Origin: an uncultured Hungatella sp.
GTDB taxonomy: Bacteria > Bacillota > Clostridia > Lachnospirales > Lachnospiraceae
Length of the DNA: 32,417 nucleotides
NCBI GenBank assembly: GCA_910577935.1
Contig: CAJTOT010000028.1
Coordinates: forward strand, 19,585-52,001
Direction: 5' to 3'
The notes beneath the pieces were generated by a model. That model did not search any database. It was not told where the DNA came from and saw only the letters and a list, made by a program, of their open reading frames with translations. A program made the position numbers and the translations under genes. This document shows positions 23,521 to 31,283 of the stretch, piece by piece; positions within the stretch are counted from its first letter, which is position 1, and each line of letters opens with the position of its first letter.

Positions 23521-25269
23521 TCAGTTTCCGTTAATGCTTCTCTTCACGTAGGTGGTGTGGAGCAGGTGATGCGCCTTCTCGCTTCCGGGCTTTCCAAGGT
23601 AGGTGTCGTACAGCTCCTTGATGGCCGGGTTCTCGTGAGACTTGCGGATGGGATTATCCTTGTCGGAATCATAGAGCACTTTCGCTCTCAGGGAGCGGAT
23701 ATCCACGGTGTTGCGCACATATCCCGGCTGCTGAGGCTGTCCGCCGCCGTTGACACATCCGCCGGGGCAGCCCATGATCTCGATAAAGTGGTAGTTGGCC
23801 TCTCCGGCTTTCACCTTTTCCAGGAGCTTTCTCGCGTTGCCCAGGCCGGAGGCGACGGCAACCTTCACATCCATGCCGGCCACGTTGTAGGATGCCTCTT
23901 TGATGCCCTCTATGCCGCGGACATCCGTGAAGTCAAGGCTCGTCAGCTCCTTGCCGGTGAGAGTCTCCACAGCGGTCCGCAGGGCCGCCTCCATAACGCC
24001 GCCGGTGGCGCCGAAGATAACGGCTGCTCCTGTTCCCAGACCTAAGGGGACATCGAACTCCTCGTCGGGAAGGGTGGCAAACTTGATGCCGACCTTCTTG
24101 ATCATGCGGCCCAGCTCTCTGGTGGTCAGGGAGAAGTCCACATCAGGAACTCCGTTTGCCGACTGGTCCGGTCTTCCGATCTCGAACTTCTTGGCAGTGC
24201 AGGGCATGATGGACACGGACACGATGTCTTCCGGCTTGATGCCGTTCTTCTCGGCGTAGTAGGACTTGGCGATGGCGCCGAACATCTGCTGAGGCGACTT
24301 GCAGCTGGACAGGTTCTCGGTCATGTCCGGGAAGTAATGCTCACAGTACTTGACCCATCCCGGAGAGCAGGAGGTGATCATGGGGAGAACGCCGCCGTTC
24401 TGAACTCTTTCAATGAACTCGTTGGCTTCCTCCATGATGGTTAAGTCGGCACCGAAGTTAGTGTCGAACACTTTGTCAAAGCCGATTCTTCTGAGGGCCG
24501 CAGCCATCTTGCCTTCCACGTTGGTGCCGATGGGATAGCCGAATTCCTCGCCCAGTCCCGCGCGGACAGCGGGAGCGGTCTGCACGATGACATGCTTCGC
24601 CGGGTCTGCGATGGCGGCCAGAACCTGGTCGATCTGGGACTTCTCCTGGAGAGCGCCGGTGGGGCATACGGCGATGCACTGACCGCAGGATACACAGCTG
24701 GTCTCGCCCAGTCCCATGTCGAAGGCGGAGCCGATAAAGGTGGCAAAGCCTCTCATGTTGGCGCCGATGACGCCGATGCCCTGGGTCTTCTCGCAGACGG
24801 CCACGCAGCGGCGGCACAGAATGCACTTGGAGTTGTCCCTCAACATGTGGGCGGCGCTGTGGTCGATCTGGGAAGGCGTCTTCTCACCGTCGTAGTACTC
24901 CTCGTCTTCCACGCCCAGGGCCTTTGACAGCTGCTGCAGTTCGCAGTTGCCGCTTCTGACACAGGAGAGACATTTTCTCTCATGGTTGGACAGAAGGAGC
25001 TGGAGAGTCTTTTTGCGGGATTCCAGCACCTTGGGGCTGTTGGTCCAGACTTCCATTCCGTCGTTGATAGGGTAGACGCAGGAGGCCACCAGGCTCCTGG
25101 CGCCCTTTACCTCCACCACGCAGATACGGCAGGCGCCGATCTCATTGATTTCCTTTAAGAAGCAGAGAGTAGGAATCTCGATATGAGCCAGCCGTGCCGC
25201 CTCCAGGATGGTGGAACCCTTGGGAGCGCTTACTTCTAAGCCGTTAATTTTAATAGTGATATTCTCCAT
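23521..25269 (-). CDS. hydA: Electron-bifurcating [FeFe] hydrogenase, catalytic subunit
   Basis: 582 residues, group A3-type. The N-terminus holds a plant-type [2Fe-2S] domain (Cys36, 47, 50, 64), then a His-Cys3 cluster (HERKCLSCVRSGNC, about 96-109). Two [4Fe-4S] motifs follow (CILCRRCVAVC, CVSCGQCIAVC, about 149-202). H-cluster loops are TSCSPGW (Cys301, Ser302), MPCTAKKFE (Cys357, Glu363) and EIMGCPGGC (Cys501, Cys505) followed by NGGGQP. The small-subunit-like tail ends in the usual RKSHENPAIKELYDTYLG stretch. The Ser in the first loop is, from memory, a common A3 variant. With HydB and HydC it couples NAD(H) and ferredoxin to H2. It is last in the operon, behind a GGAGGAG site. Confidence 0.96.
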   Translation of the reverse strand: MENITIKINGLEVSAPKGSTILEAARLAHIEIPTLCFLKEINEIGACRICVVEVKGARSLVASCVYPINDGMEVWTNSPKVLESRKKTLQLLLSNHERKCLSCVRSGNCELQQLSKALGVEDEEYYDGEKTPSQIDHSAAHMLRDNSKCILCRRCVAVCEKTQGIGVIGANMRGFATFIGSAFDMGLGETSCVSCGQCIAVCPTGALQEKSQIDQVLAAIADPAKHVIVQTAPAVRAGLGEEFGYPIGTNVEGKMAAALRRIGFDKVFDTNFGADLTIMEEANEFIERVQNGGVLPMITSCSPGWVKYCEHYFPDMTENLSSCKSPQQMFGAIAKSYYAEKNGIKPEDIVSVSIMPCTAKKFEIGRPDQSANGVPDVDFSLTTRELGRMIKKVGIKFATLPDEEFDVPLGLGTGAAVIFGATGGVMEAALRTAVETLTGKELTSLDFTDVRGIEGIKEASYNVAGMDVKVAVASGLGNARKLLEKVKAGEANYHFIEIMGCPGGCVNGGGQPQQPGYVRNTVDIRSLRAKVLYDSDKDNPIRKSHENPAIKELYDTYLGKPGSEKAHHLLHTTYVKRSINGN

Positions 25270-25284
25270 TCCGATTCTCCTCCA

Positions 25285-27075
25285 TTACTTTTTGTAGATT
25301 GCGCCGAATTTACATTTCTCCATACAGGCGCCGCACTTGATACACTTATCCTGGTCGATGACATGAGGATTGCGGACGGTTCCGGAGATGGCGTTGTTGG
25401 GACAGTTGCGGGCGCACAGGGTACATCCGCGGCACTTGTCGGCATCGATGCGGTAGGAGAGAAGGGCTTTGCATACGCCTGCCGGACATCTCTTCTCCTT
25501 GATGTGAGCCTCGTACTCGTCACGGAAATAGCGCAGTGTGGAGAGAACCGGGTTGGGGGCAGTCTGTCCCAGACCGCACAGGGAGTTATCCTTGATATAG
25601 TAGCACAGCTCCTCCAGCTTGTCTAAGTCTTCCATGGTGGCCTGGCCCTTGGTAATCTTGGTCAAAATCTCCAGCATGCGCTTGGTTCCCACACGGCAGG
25701 GAGTACATTTGCCGCAGGACTCTTCCACGGTGAACTCCAGGAAGAACTTGGCGATGTCCACCATACAGTCGTCTTCATCCATGACGATGAGACCGCCGGA
25801 GCCCATCATGGAGCCGATGGAGATCAGGTTGTCATAGTCGATGGGAATATCAAAATGCTCTGCCGGGATACAGCCGCCGGAGGGGCCGCCGGTCTGAGCC
25901 GCCTTGAACTTCTTGCCGCCAGGGATGCCGCCGCCGATCTCCTCGATGACTTCCCTCAGGGTGGTTCCCATGGGGATCTCCACCAGGCCTGTGTTGTGGA
26001 TCTTGCCGCCCAAAGCGAACACCTTGGTGCCCTTGGACTTCTCCGTGCCCATGGAGGCGAACCGCTCCGCGCCGTGGAGGATGATCTGAGGGATGTTGGC
26101 GTAGGTTTCCACGTTATTTAAAATAGTCGGTTTTCCGAAAAGTCCCTTCTGCGCCGGGAAAGGCGGTCTGGGCCTGGGCTCGCCGCGGTTGCCCTCGATG
26201 GAGGTCATGAGAGCGGTCTCCTCGCCGCAGACGAAAGCGCCTGCGCCCAGTCTCAGGTCGATGTCAAAGGAGAAGCCGGAGTCGAAGATGTTGTCGCCCA
26301 GAAGTTCCATCTCCCTGGCCTGGTTGATGGCGATCTTCAGACGCTCCACGGCGATGGGGTACTCTGCCCGGACATAGATATAGCCCTGGGATGCGCCGAT
26401 GGCGTAGCCTGCGATGGCCATGGCTTCCAGTACCGCGTGGGGGTCCCCCTCCAGGACGGACCGGTCCATGAACGCGCCCGGGTCGCCCTCGTCGGCGTTG
26501 CAGCACACATACTTCTGGTCAGCGTCGTTCTGCTTGGCCAGCTTCCACTTTAATCCCGTGGGGAATCCGCCGCCTCCTCTTCCCCGCAGGCCGGAATCCA
26601 GAAGGCACTGGATCACGTCGTCGGGGGTCATCTCGGTGAGGACCTTGCCCAGGGCCTCGTAGCCGCCGGTTCCTATGTACTCCTCGATCACCTCCGGGTT
26701 GATGATGCCGCAGTTTCTCAGGGCGATGCGGTGCTGCTTCTTGTAGAAGTCCGTGTCGATGAGGGCTTTCACGCTGCCTGCCGGGGTCACGGTCTCATTG
26801 TACAGAAGCCTGGTGACAACTCTTCCCTTTAACAGGTGCTCGGCCACGATCTCCGGGATATCCTCCACCTTGACCATGGAGTAGAAGGTGGCGTCCGGAT
26901 AAATGATCATAATGGGGCCTAAGGCGCAGAGGCCGTGACAGCCGGTCTGGACAACGGATACTTCCTCCGTCAGGCCGTTTTTCTCGATCTCAGCCTTTAA
27001 TGTTTCCATAATCTGCTGGCTTCCGGAGGAAGTACATCCCGTTCCGCCGCAAACTAATACATGTGAACGATACAT
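25285..27075 (-). CDS. hydB: Bifurcating hydrogenase subunit B (NuoF-like, FMN/NADH site)
   Basis: 596 residues. The N-terminal thioredoxin-like [2Fe-2S] domain (LVCGGTGCTSSG, TGCHGLCALGP) is joined to a NuoF core. The FMN/NADH site is GRGGGGFPTGLKW with CNADEGDPGAFMDRSVLEGDP. The SLBB region includes GGPSGGCIP, and the NuoF [4Fe-4S] ligand loop is ESCGKCTPCRVGT. A C-terminal ferredoxin has CRGCTLCARNCP and CIKCGACMEKC. This is the flavin-containing subunit where electrons from NADH and ferredoxin are split or merged. It lies 15 bases upstream of hydA with AAGGAGG before the start. Length and domain order match HydB of bifurcating hydrogenases. Confidence 0.96.
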   Translation of the reverse strand: MYRSHVLVCGGTGCTSSGSQQIMETLKAEIEKNGLTEEVSVVQTGCHGLCALGPIMIIYPDATFYSMVKVEDIPEIVAEHLLKGRVVTRLLYNETVTPAGSVKALIDTDFYKKQHRIALRNCGIINPEVIEEYIGTGGYEALGKVLTEMTPDDVIQCLLDSGLRGRGGGGFPTGLKWKLAKQNDADQKYVCCNADEGDPGAFMDRSVLEGDPHAVLEAMAIAGYAIGASQGYIYVRAEYPIAVERLKIAINQAREMELLGDNIFDSGFSFDIDLRLGAGAFVCGEETALMTSIEGNRGEPRPRPPFPAQKGLFGKPTILNNVETYANIPQIILHGAERFASMGTEKSKGTKVFALGGKIHNTGLVEIPMGTTLREVIEEIGGGIPGGKKFKAAQTGGPSGGCIPAEHFDIPIDYDNLISIGSMMGSGGLIVMDEDDCMVDIAKFFLEFTVEESCGKCTPCRVGTKRMLEILTKITKGQATMEDLDKLEELCYYIKDNSLCGLGQTAPNPVLSTLRYFRDEYEAHIKEKRCPAGVCKALLSYRIDADKCRGCTLCARNCPNNAISGTVRNPHVIDQDKCIKCGACMEKCKFGAIYKK

Positions 27076-27087
27076 CTGGTTTCCTCC

Positions 27088-27465
27088 TTATTTGATGTCT
27101 GCACCGCTTAAGGTGTATTCTTCAACTACGTGACCGCCTACCAGGTGCCTCTCCAGCACTTCCTCGGCTTTCTCGGGGGTCATCTTGATGTAGGTGATCT
27201 TCTGCTTGCCCGGTTCCATGACTTCCACGATAGGCTCATACTGGCACAGCCCGATGCAGCCGGTCTGGGTCACGGAGATCTTGTCTGTTAAGTTCTTCTC
27301 CTGAACCAGGGTGGACAGTTTGGTCAGCACAGGCCTTGCGCCGCTGGCGATTCCGCAGGTGGCCATGCCGACTACCACGCGGGTGTGGCTGTGATCTTCC
27401 GCTCGCATGCTCACCTGGCTCTGCATCCTCTCGCGGATGGCTTTTAATTCTTCAAGAGATTTCAT
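27088..27465 (-). CDS. Small thioredoxin-like [2Fe-2S] protein of the hyd operon
   Basis: 125 residues. A basic N-terminal helix (SLEELKAIRERMQSQV) leads into a NuoE/thioredoxin-like fold. Only one Cys is visible in the first ligand loop (ATCGIASGARPV), where the classic pattern has two four residues apart; the second loop TGCIGLC is normal. Relatives in Clostridial hyd operons share the TCGIAxGA form as I recall, so the missing Cys is not decay, but cluster ligation must differ. It lies between the HATPase and hydB genes with GGAGG before its ATG. It may be an additional electron-transfer or assembly partner of HydABC. Confidence 0.88.
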   Translation of the reverse strand: MKSLEELKAIRERMQSQVSMRAEDHSHTRVVVGMATCGIASGARPVLTKLSTLVQEKNLTDKISVTQTGCIGLCQYEPIVEVMEPGKQKITYIKMTPEKAEEVLERHLVGGHVVEEYTLSGADIK

Positions 27466-27489
27466 ATGATTGATCCTCCAATCTGGCGG

Positions 27490-28047
27490 CTAATACACGG
27501 CGCCGCCGTCAGTTTCCAATTTGTTTTCGTTCAGGTATTCCATAATGTAGGCAGATATGTCCGGCGTGTCGAAGGGGATATCTCCCAGAACCTGCCGGAA
27601 CTCACGGGTATCCAAGGTAAAGGAACGGTGGTTGTATTGGTAACGGTAGACAAAATCTGTCTCCGGGTGGTAGACTACCAGGGTATGTATGGTCGTGCTG
27701 ATATCCCCCAGAGGCATCCGGTCGATGTGGGACAGGACAAAAACAGCCGTCACCCTGGTTCCCGCGCCGGGCTGGGACACGATGGAAAAACTCCCCCCCG
27801 TACTCTCCGCCGCCAATTTGAAAAAGGGGACGCCGAGACCCACCTTCCTTGTGGTGCGGCTGGTGAAAAACGGGTCGGTGACCTGTTCCACCTGTTCCGG
27901 CGTCATGCCGCAGCCGTCGTCATCGATGATGACGGTAAGCCGGTCGCCGGGGAAGTCCGCCGTGACCTCTATGGTCACCAGGGAAGCCTGGGCGCGGGTG
28001 GAATTCTCCGCCACGTCCAATATATTTAAGGAAATTTCCGTCATCAT
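27490..28047 (-). CDS. Stand-alone GHKL/HATPase-domain protein in the hyd operon
   Basis: 185 residues. It is a histidine-kinase-like ATPase without a phospho-acceptor helix or sensor. The N-box is LDVAENSTRAQA, the G1 box DDDGCGM, a lid with DPFFTSRTTRK, the G2 box GLGVPF and a final GTRVTAVF strand. The last 70 residues (HIDRMPLGDISTTIHTLVV onwards) are a conserved extension I cannot assign. It starts two bases after the hydC stop without a clear ribosome site, so it is translationally coupled. Genes of this kind recur in Clostridial hyd operons. The role is unknown; a protein kinase or ATP-dependent switch on the hydrogenase is possible. Confidence 0.88.
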   Translation of the reverse strand: MMTEISLNILDVAENSTRAQASLVTIEVTADFPGDRLTVIIDDDGCGMTPEQVEQVTDPFFTSRTTRKVGLGVPFFKLAAESTGGSFSIVSQPGAGTRVTAVFVLSHIDRMPLGDISTTIHTLVVYHPETDFVYRYQYNHRSFTLDTREFRQVLGDIPFDTPDISAYIMEYLNENKLETDGGAVY

Positions 28048-28049
28048 GG

Positions 28050-28544
28050 TTACTGATACTTGGCCAGAATGCCCGGGATATCGTCAGGAGTCAGCCTGCC
28101 ATAAACTTCTTCGTTGATCATCATAACCGGCGCCAGGCCGCAGGCGCCCACGCAGCGGCAGGAGTCAAGAGAAAAACGGCCGTCGGGAGTGCACTCTCCG
28201 TTGGTGATTCCCAAAAGCTCCTCCAGCTTGCTGAAGATAGCGCCTGAGCCCTTTACATAACAGGCCGTGCCCAGGCAGACGGAAATCTGATACTTGCCCT
28301 TTGGCTGAAGAGCAAACTGGGAATAGAATGTGGAAACTCCGTAGATCTTCTCCAGCGGAATTCCGGTTTCGTCGGAAATCATGGTCTGTACCTCGATGGG
28401 GAGATAGCCGTAGATCTCCTGGGCCTGCTGCATAATAGGCATCAGGGCGCCTTTGGTGTCCTTCAGTTCGGCGATCACCTTTTTTAAGGCAGCTTCCTGC
28501 TCAGGGGTGCCGCTGAAAGGAACATGTTCTTTCTTAGAAGCCAT
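28050..28544 (-). CDS. hydC: Bifurcating hydrogenase subunit C (NuoE-like)
   Basis: 164 residues, thioredoxin-like [2Fe-2S] subunit that joins HydB. A helical N-terminal domain (LKKVIAELKDTKGALMPIMQQAQEIYGYLP) precedes the cluster domain with ligands CLGTAC (C-x4-C) and CRCVGAC (C-x3-C), exactly as in NuoE. The ATG at 28544 follows GGAGGAGG; the longer frame has no ribosome site. It is first in the operon, after a leader of more than 100 bases with two small hairpins. It is the entry point for electrons to or from NADH together with HydB. Confidence 0.94.
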   Translation of the reverse strand: MASKKEHVPFSGTPEQEAALKKVIAELKDTKGALMPIMQQAQEIYGYLPIEVQTMISDETGIPLEKIYGVSTFYSQFALQPKGKYQISVCLGTACYVKGSGAIFSKLEELLGITNGECTPDGRFSLDSCRCVGACGLAPVMMINEEVYGRLTPDDIPGILAKYQ

Positions 28545-28852
28545 GTTAATATCCTCCTCCTGTAAATTGGTTGAGATTCGTGCAACTTTACCAGTCCGGG
28601 GCGCGTATGGCGGGGACCCGGACAGCAAGAGTGCCTTATAAAGGCATGCAACGGACCGGCCGACACATAGGGGATGTCAACCGGGATATATCATATTCTA
28701 ACATGGTAATGATAAAAAATCTACTGGAATATCAGAAAAGGAAAGAAATATCAAAAAAAGGAAGGCAATCTGCATAAAAAAGGCAAACCTGGAAGACTTT
28801 GTATATATTGGAAGAAAATATGGGAAATCGCAGTAAAATTTCAGGAAATGTG
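28545..28852. promoter_or_regulatory. Divergent control region between the two hydrogenase operons
   Basis: This is the left part of the 384-base gap between hydC and the rightward operon. On the hydC side it has GTCCGGG (28594-28600) pairing with CCCGGAC (28617-28623), and TGCCTT (28632-28637) pairing with AAGGCA (28641-28646), both likely in the hydC leader. I cannot name a convincing leftward promoter: TTGACA occurs at 28674-28679 on the minus strand but lacks a -10 at the right distance. No Rex box was found. The rest (28690-28850) is AT-rich and carries no gene. Confidence 0.5.
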
Positions 28853-28881
28853 TTGAACATCCATCGGGTCAATGGTATTCT
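28853..28881 (+). promoter_or_regulatory. Promoter of the sensory hydrogenase operon
   Basis: TTGAAC (28853-28858), 17 bases and extended -10 TGGTATTCT (TATTCT at 28876-28881). A TATAAT sits two bases beyond the -10 but too far from the -35. The start codon lies about 40 bases downstream. Confidence 0.65.
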
Positions 28882-28928
28882 ATATAATATGGAAAGTATT
28901 AAAATTACGGAGATACAGGAGGGGAATC

Positions 28929-29276
28929 ATGACAGTTAGAGATGCGATGAATGTGCTTGGAGCGAGGGTTCTGGTGGGGGAAGAGAATCTGGACCGGGAA
29001 GTGCGGAGCGCCTGCGGGTCGGATATGATGAGCGACGTGCTGGCATTTTCAAAGGATCACTCTATTTTGCTCACAGGCCTGTGCAACCCCCAGGTCATAA
29101 GGACGGCGGAGATGCTGGACATTGTCTGCATCATCTTTGTCAGGGGCAAGAAACCGGATGAGACGATTCTGGAGATGGCGAGGGAGAGAGACCTGGTGGT
29201 GCTTGAGACGGGACACAGAATGTTTTCGTCCTGCGGCATGCTGTATGAGGCAGGACTTCATGGAGGTGCGATATAA
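28929..29276 (+). CDS. DRTGG-domain protein, first copy
   Basis: 115 residues, one small alpha/beta domain of the DRTGG type, which elsewhere is fused to HPr kinase, phosphotransacetylase or CBS proteins and may bind a nucleotide or other small ligand. Marks are the start MTVRDAMNVLGARVLVGEENLDREV, then GSDMMSDVLAF, ILLTGLCNPQVIRTAEML and IIFVRGKKPDETILEMARERD. GGAGGGG precedes the ATG; the longer frame lacks a site. Its stop overlaps the next start (TAATG). It is likely a ligand-binding part of the sensory module. A related copy lies at 31284. Confidence 0.88.
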   Translation: MTVRDAMNVLGARVLVGEENLDREVRSACGSDMMSDVLAFSKDHSILLTGLCNPQVIRTAEMLDIVCIIFVRGKKPDETILEMARERDLVVLETGHRMFSSCGMLYEAGLHGGAI

Positions 29277-29698
29277 TGGCAGATGTGATTGCTCTGACTT
29301 ATGAGATATCCCCCGATGATTTTACGAGAGCCGGGGAAGCCAGCAGCGATGTAAAGAGCAAATTAAAACAGGTGGGAGTGTCCCCGGCCGCCATCCGGAA
29401 GGTAGCCATCGCCATGTATGAGGGCGAGATCAACATGGTGATTCACGCCGAGGGGGGGAAGATCACGGTTGAGATATCTCCCACGGAGATCAAGATGATC
29501 CTGGCGGACAAAGGCCCCGGAATTCCCGACGTGGAGCAGGCCATGCAGGCAGGGTGGTCCACGGCTCCCGACGAGGTGCGGTCTCTGGGATTCGGCGCGG
29601 GCATGGGCCTGCCCAACATGAAAAAATATACGGACGAGATGAGTATCGAGACGACTCTGGGAGTGGGGACAACCATTACCATGGTGGTGAAAATCTGA
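29276..29698 (+). CDS. RsbW/SpoIIAB-like ATPase (anti-sigma or serine-kinase fold)
   Basis: 140 residues, stand-alone HATPase_c_2. The N-box is YEGEINMVIHA, the G1 box ADKGPGI and the G2 box LGFGAGMGLPNMK, with the closing strand GTTITMVV. The N-terminal helix region VKSKLKQVGVSPAAIRKVAIAMYE is that of anti-sigma kinases. Such proteins phosphorylate STAS antagonists on serine; no STAS or sigma gene is nearby. It overlaps the DRTGG gene by one base and precedes the group D-like hydrogenase homologue, so it is a likely signalling partner of it. Whether it has kinase activity is inference. Confidence 0.9.
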   Translation: MADVIALTYEISPDDFTRAGEASSDVKSKLKQVGVSPAAIRKVAIAMYEGEINMVIHAEGGKITVEISPTEIKMILADKGPGIPDVEQAMQAGWSTAPDEVRSLGFGAGMGLPNMKKYTDEMSIETTLGVGTTITMVVKI

Positions 29699-29715
29699 TG
29701 AGAGGGGAGTGAACG

Positions 29716-31131
29716 ATGGACAAATTCTATCATTCCGTGCGTCTGGAGCCTTCCCTGTGCAAAGGGTGCATCAACTGCATCAAGCGCTGCCCCACCCAGG
29801 CCATAAGGGTGAGAGACGGGAAGGCGCAGATCAACGCCAAGTTCTGTATCGACTGTGGAGAGTGCATCCGCATCTGTCCCCACCACGCCAAGATCGCCAC
29901 ATACGACAAGGTGGAGACAATCCGGCAGTACGAGTACGCGGTGGCGCTGCCGGCGCCTTCCCTGTACAGTCAGTTCAACAACTTAGAGGATGTGAACATC
30001 GTGCTCAACGCCCTGAAGATGATGGGATTTGACGACGTGTTCGAGGTCAGCGCCGCGGCGGAGATCGTGTCCGAGGCCACCAGGCGGTACATATCGGAGC
30101 ATCAGGACCAGGCACCTATTATCAGCACAGCGTGTTCGTCGGTGGTGCGGCTGATACGGGTTCGTTTTCCCAACCTGATTCCCCACATGCTGCCTTTGAA
30201 CCCGCCTATCGAGGTGGCGGCGGGGCTGGCGGTGGAGAAGGCTCTCAGGGAGACGGGCCTGCCCAGGGAGAAGATCGGGATCTTCTTTATCTCCCCCTGC
30301 CCCTCCAAGGTGACTTATGTAAAGGCGCCTCTGGGGACGGACAAGAGCCAGGTAGACCATGTGCTTGCCATCAAAGATGTGTACCCTCAGCTTCTGTCCC
30401 ACATGAAGGCTGTGGGGGAGGACCCGGAGGAGCTGAGCGCCTCGGGGAAGATCGGCATCAGCTGGGGGAGAAGCGGCGGCGAGGCCAGCGGCCTGTTCTC
30501 GGAAAATTATCTGGCGGCAGACGGCATAGAGAACGTCATTAGGGTTTTGGAGGATCTGGAGGACGAGAAATTCGACAATCTCCAGTTCGTGGAACTGAAC
30601 GCCTGCAACGGCGGCTGCGTGGGAGGCGTGCTGACGGTGGAGAACCCCTACGTGGCAGAGGTAAAGCTGAAGCGTCTCCGGAAGTACATGCCTGTGGCCA
30701 GGAGCCACATGGAGGAGGAGACGGAGAGGCACGTGCCCTGGACTACGGGAGTGCAGTTTGAGCCGGTGTTCCGCCTGGGGGAGAACATGATGGAGAGCTT
30801 TTCACGCTTAGAGCGGGTGGAGCGCCTCTGTAAAAAGCTGCCGGGCCTGGACTGCGGTTCCTGCGGCGCCCCCACCTGCAAGGCCCTGGCGGAGGATATC
30901 GTCCGGGGAGACGCCAGCGAGAGAGACTGTGTCTACTACCTCAGGGACAATCTCCACAAGCTGTCCCAGGAGGTGGCGATTCTGGCGGAGGATCTGTCCG
31001 AGCGGGAGAGCGAGAACAGGGATAAGGGCCGCATGACTGCCCTCAAGGAGTATATCCAGATGATAGCGGAGGAGATGTCCATCCTTGACAGCAAGGTGAA
31101 GGACGAGAATGTGACCGCGGAGGAGGACTGA
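29716..31131 (+). CDS. Putative sensory [FeFe]-hydrogenase homologue (group D type)
   Basis: 471 residues. Two [4Fe-4S] motifs (CKGCINCIKRC, CIDCGECIRIC) lie at about 15-54, an H-cluster domain at about 75-310, a C-x2-C-x4-C-x16-C Fe-S domain (Cys380, 383, 388, 405), and a coiled-coil tail of about 60 residues. The H-cluster loops deviate: STACSSV (Ala139-Cys140 for the Cys-Cys pair), SPCPSKVTY (Cys195, Tyr201 in place of Glu) and ELNACNGGC (Asn295 in place of Met; Cys297, Cys301). Cluster ligands remain, but the proton-transfer Cys and Glu are lost. These features and the neighbours fit the group D/HydS-like sensory enzymes as I recall them. There is no PAS domain, so output must go through the tail or partners. 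Confidence 0.88.
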   Translation: MDKFYHSVRLEPSLCKGCINCIKRCPTQAIRVRDGKAQINAKFCIDCGECIRICPHHAKIATYDKVETIRQYEYAVALPAPSLYSQFNNLEDVNIVLNALKMMGFDDVFEVSAAAEIVSEATRRYISEHQDQAPIISTACSSVVRLIRVRFPNLIPHMLPLNPPIEVAAGLAVEKALRETGLPREKIGIFFISPCPSKVTYVKAPLGTDKSQVDHVLAIKDVYPQLLSHMKAVGEDPEELSASGKIGISWGRSGGEASGLFSENYLAADGIENVIRVLEDLEDEKFDNLQFVELNACNGGCVGGVLTVENPYVAEVKLKRLRKYMPVARSHMEEETERHVPWTTGVQFEPVFRLGENMMESFSRLERVERLCKKLPGLDCGSCGAPTCKALAEDIVRGDASERDCVYYLRDNLHKLSQEVAILAEDLSERESENRDKGRMTALKEYIQMIAEEMSILDSKVKDENVTAEED

Positions 31132-31136
31132 GGGGC

Positions 31137-31230
31137 GGAGGGTGTAAGTTCCGGTCGGGGAAGCCTGCCGGAGGAGCGCAGATTCCGGCCGGAGGAAGTC
31201 TGCCGGAGGGTGTAAGTTTCGGCCAGGCAG
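31137..31230 (+). repeat. Degenerate tandem repeat, about 34 bp by 3
   Basis: Three head-to-tail units start with GGAGG at 31137, 31170 and 31205. The first two end in CTGCC; the third fades after GGCAG. Units 1 and 3 share GGAGGGTGTAAGTT. It fills the 152-base gap between the sensory hydrogenase homologue and the second DRTGG gene, which have no gap of this size elsewhere in the operon. It lies outside coding sequence, and no terminator is seen. Confidence 0.7.
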
Positions 31231-31283
31231 AGTTACGCCTGCTCCGGCATGAACAGCATGACAGACAAGGGTAGGAGATAACG

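Noticed and set aside
31137..31230. CRISPR array
   Set aside because: There are only three imperfect units, without distinct spacers or cas genes; it is a degenerate tandem repeat.
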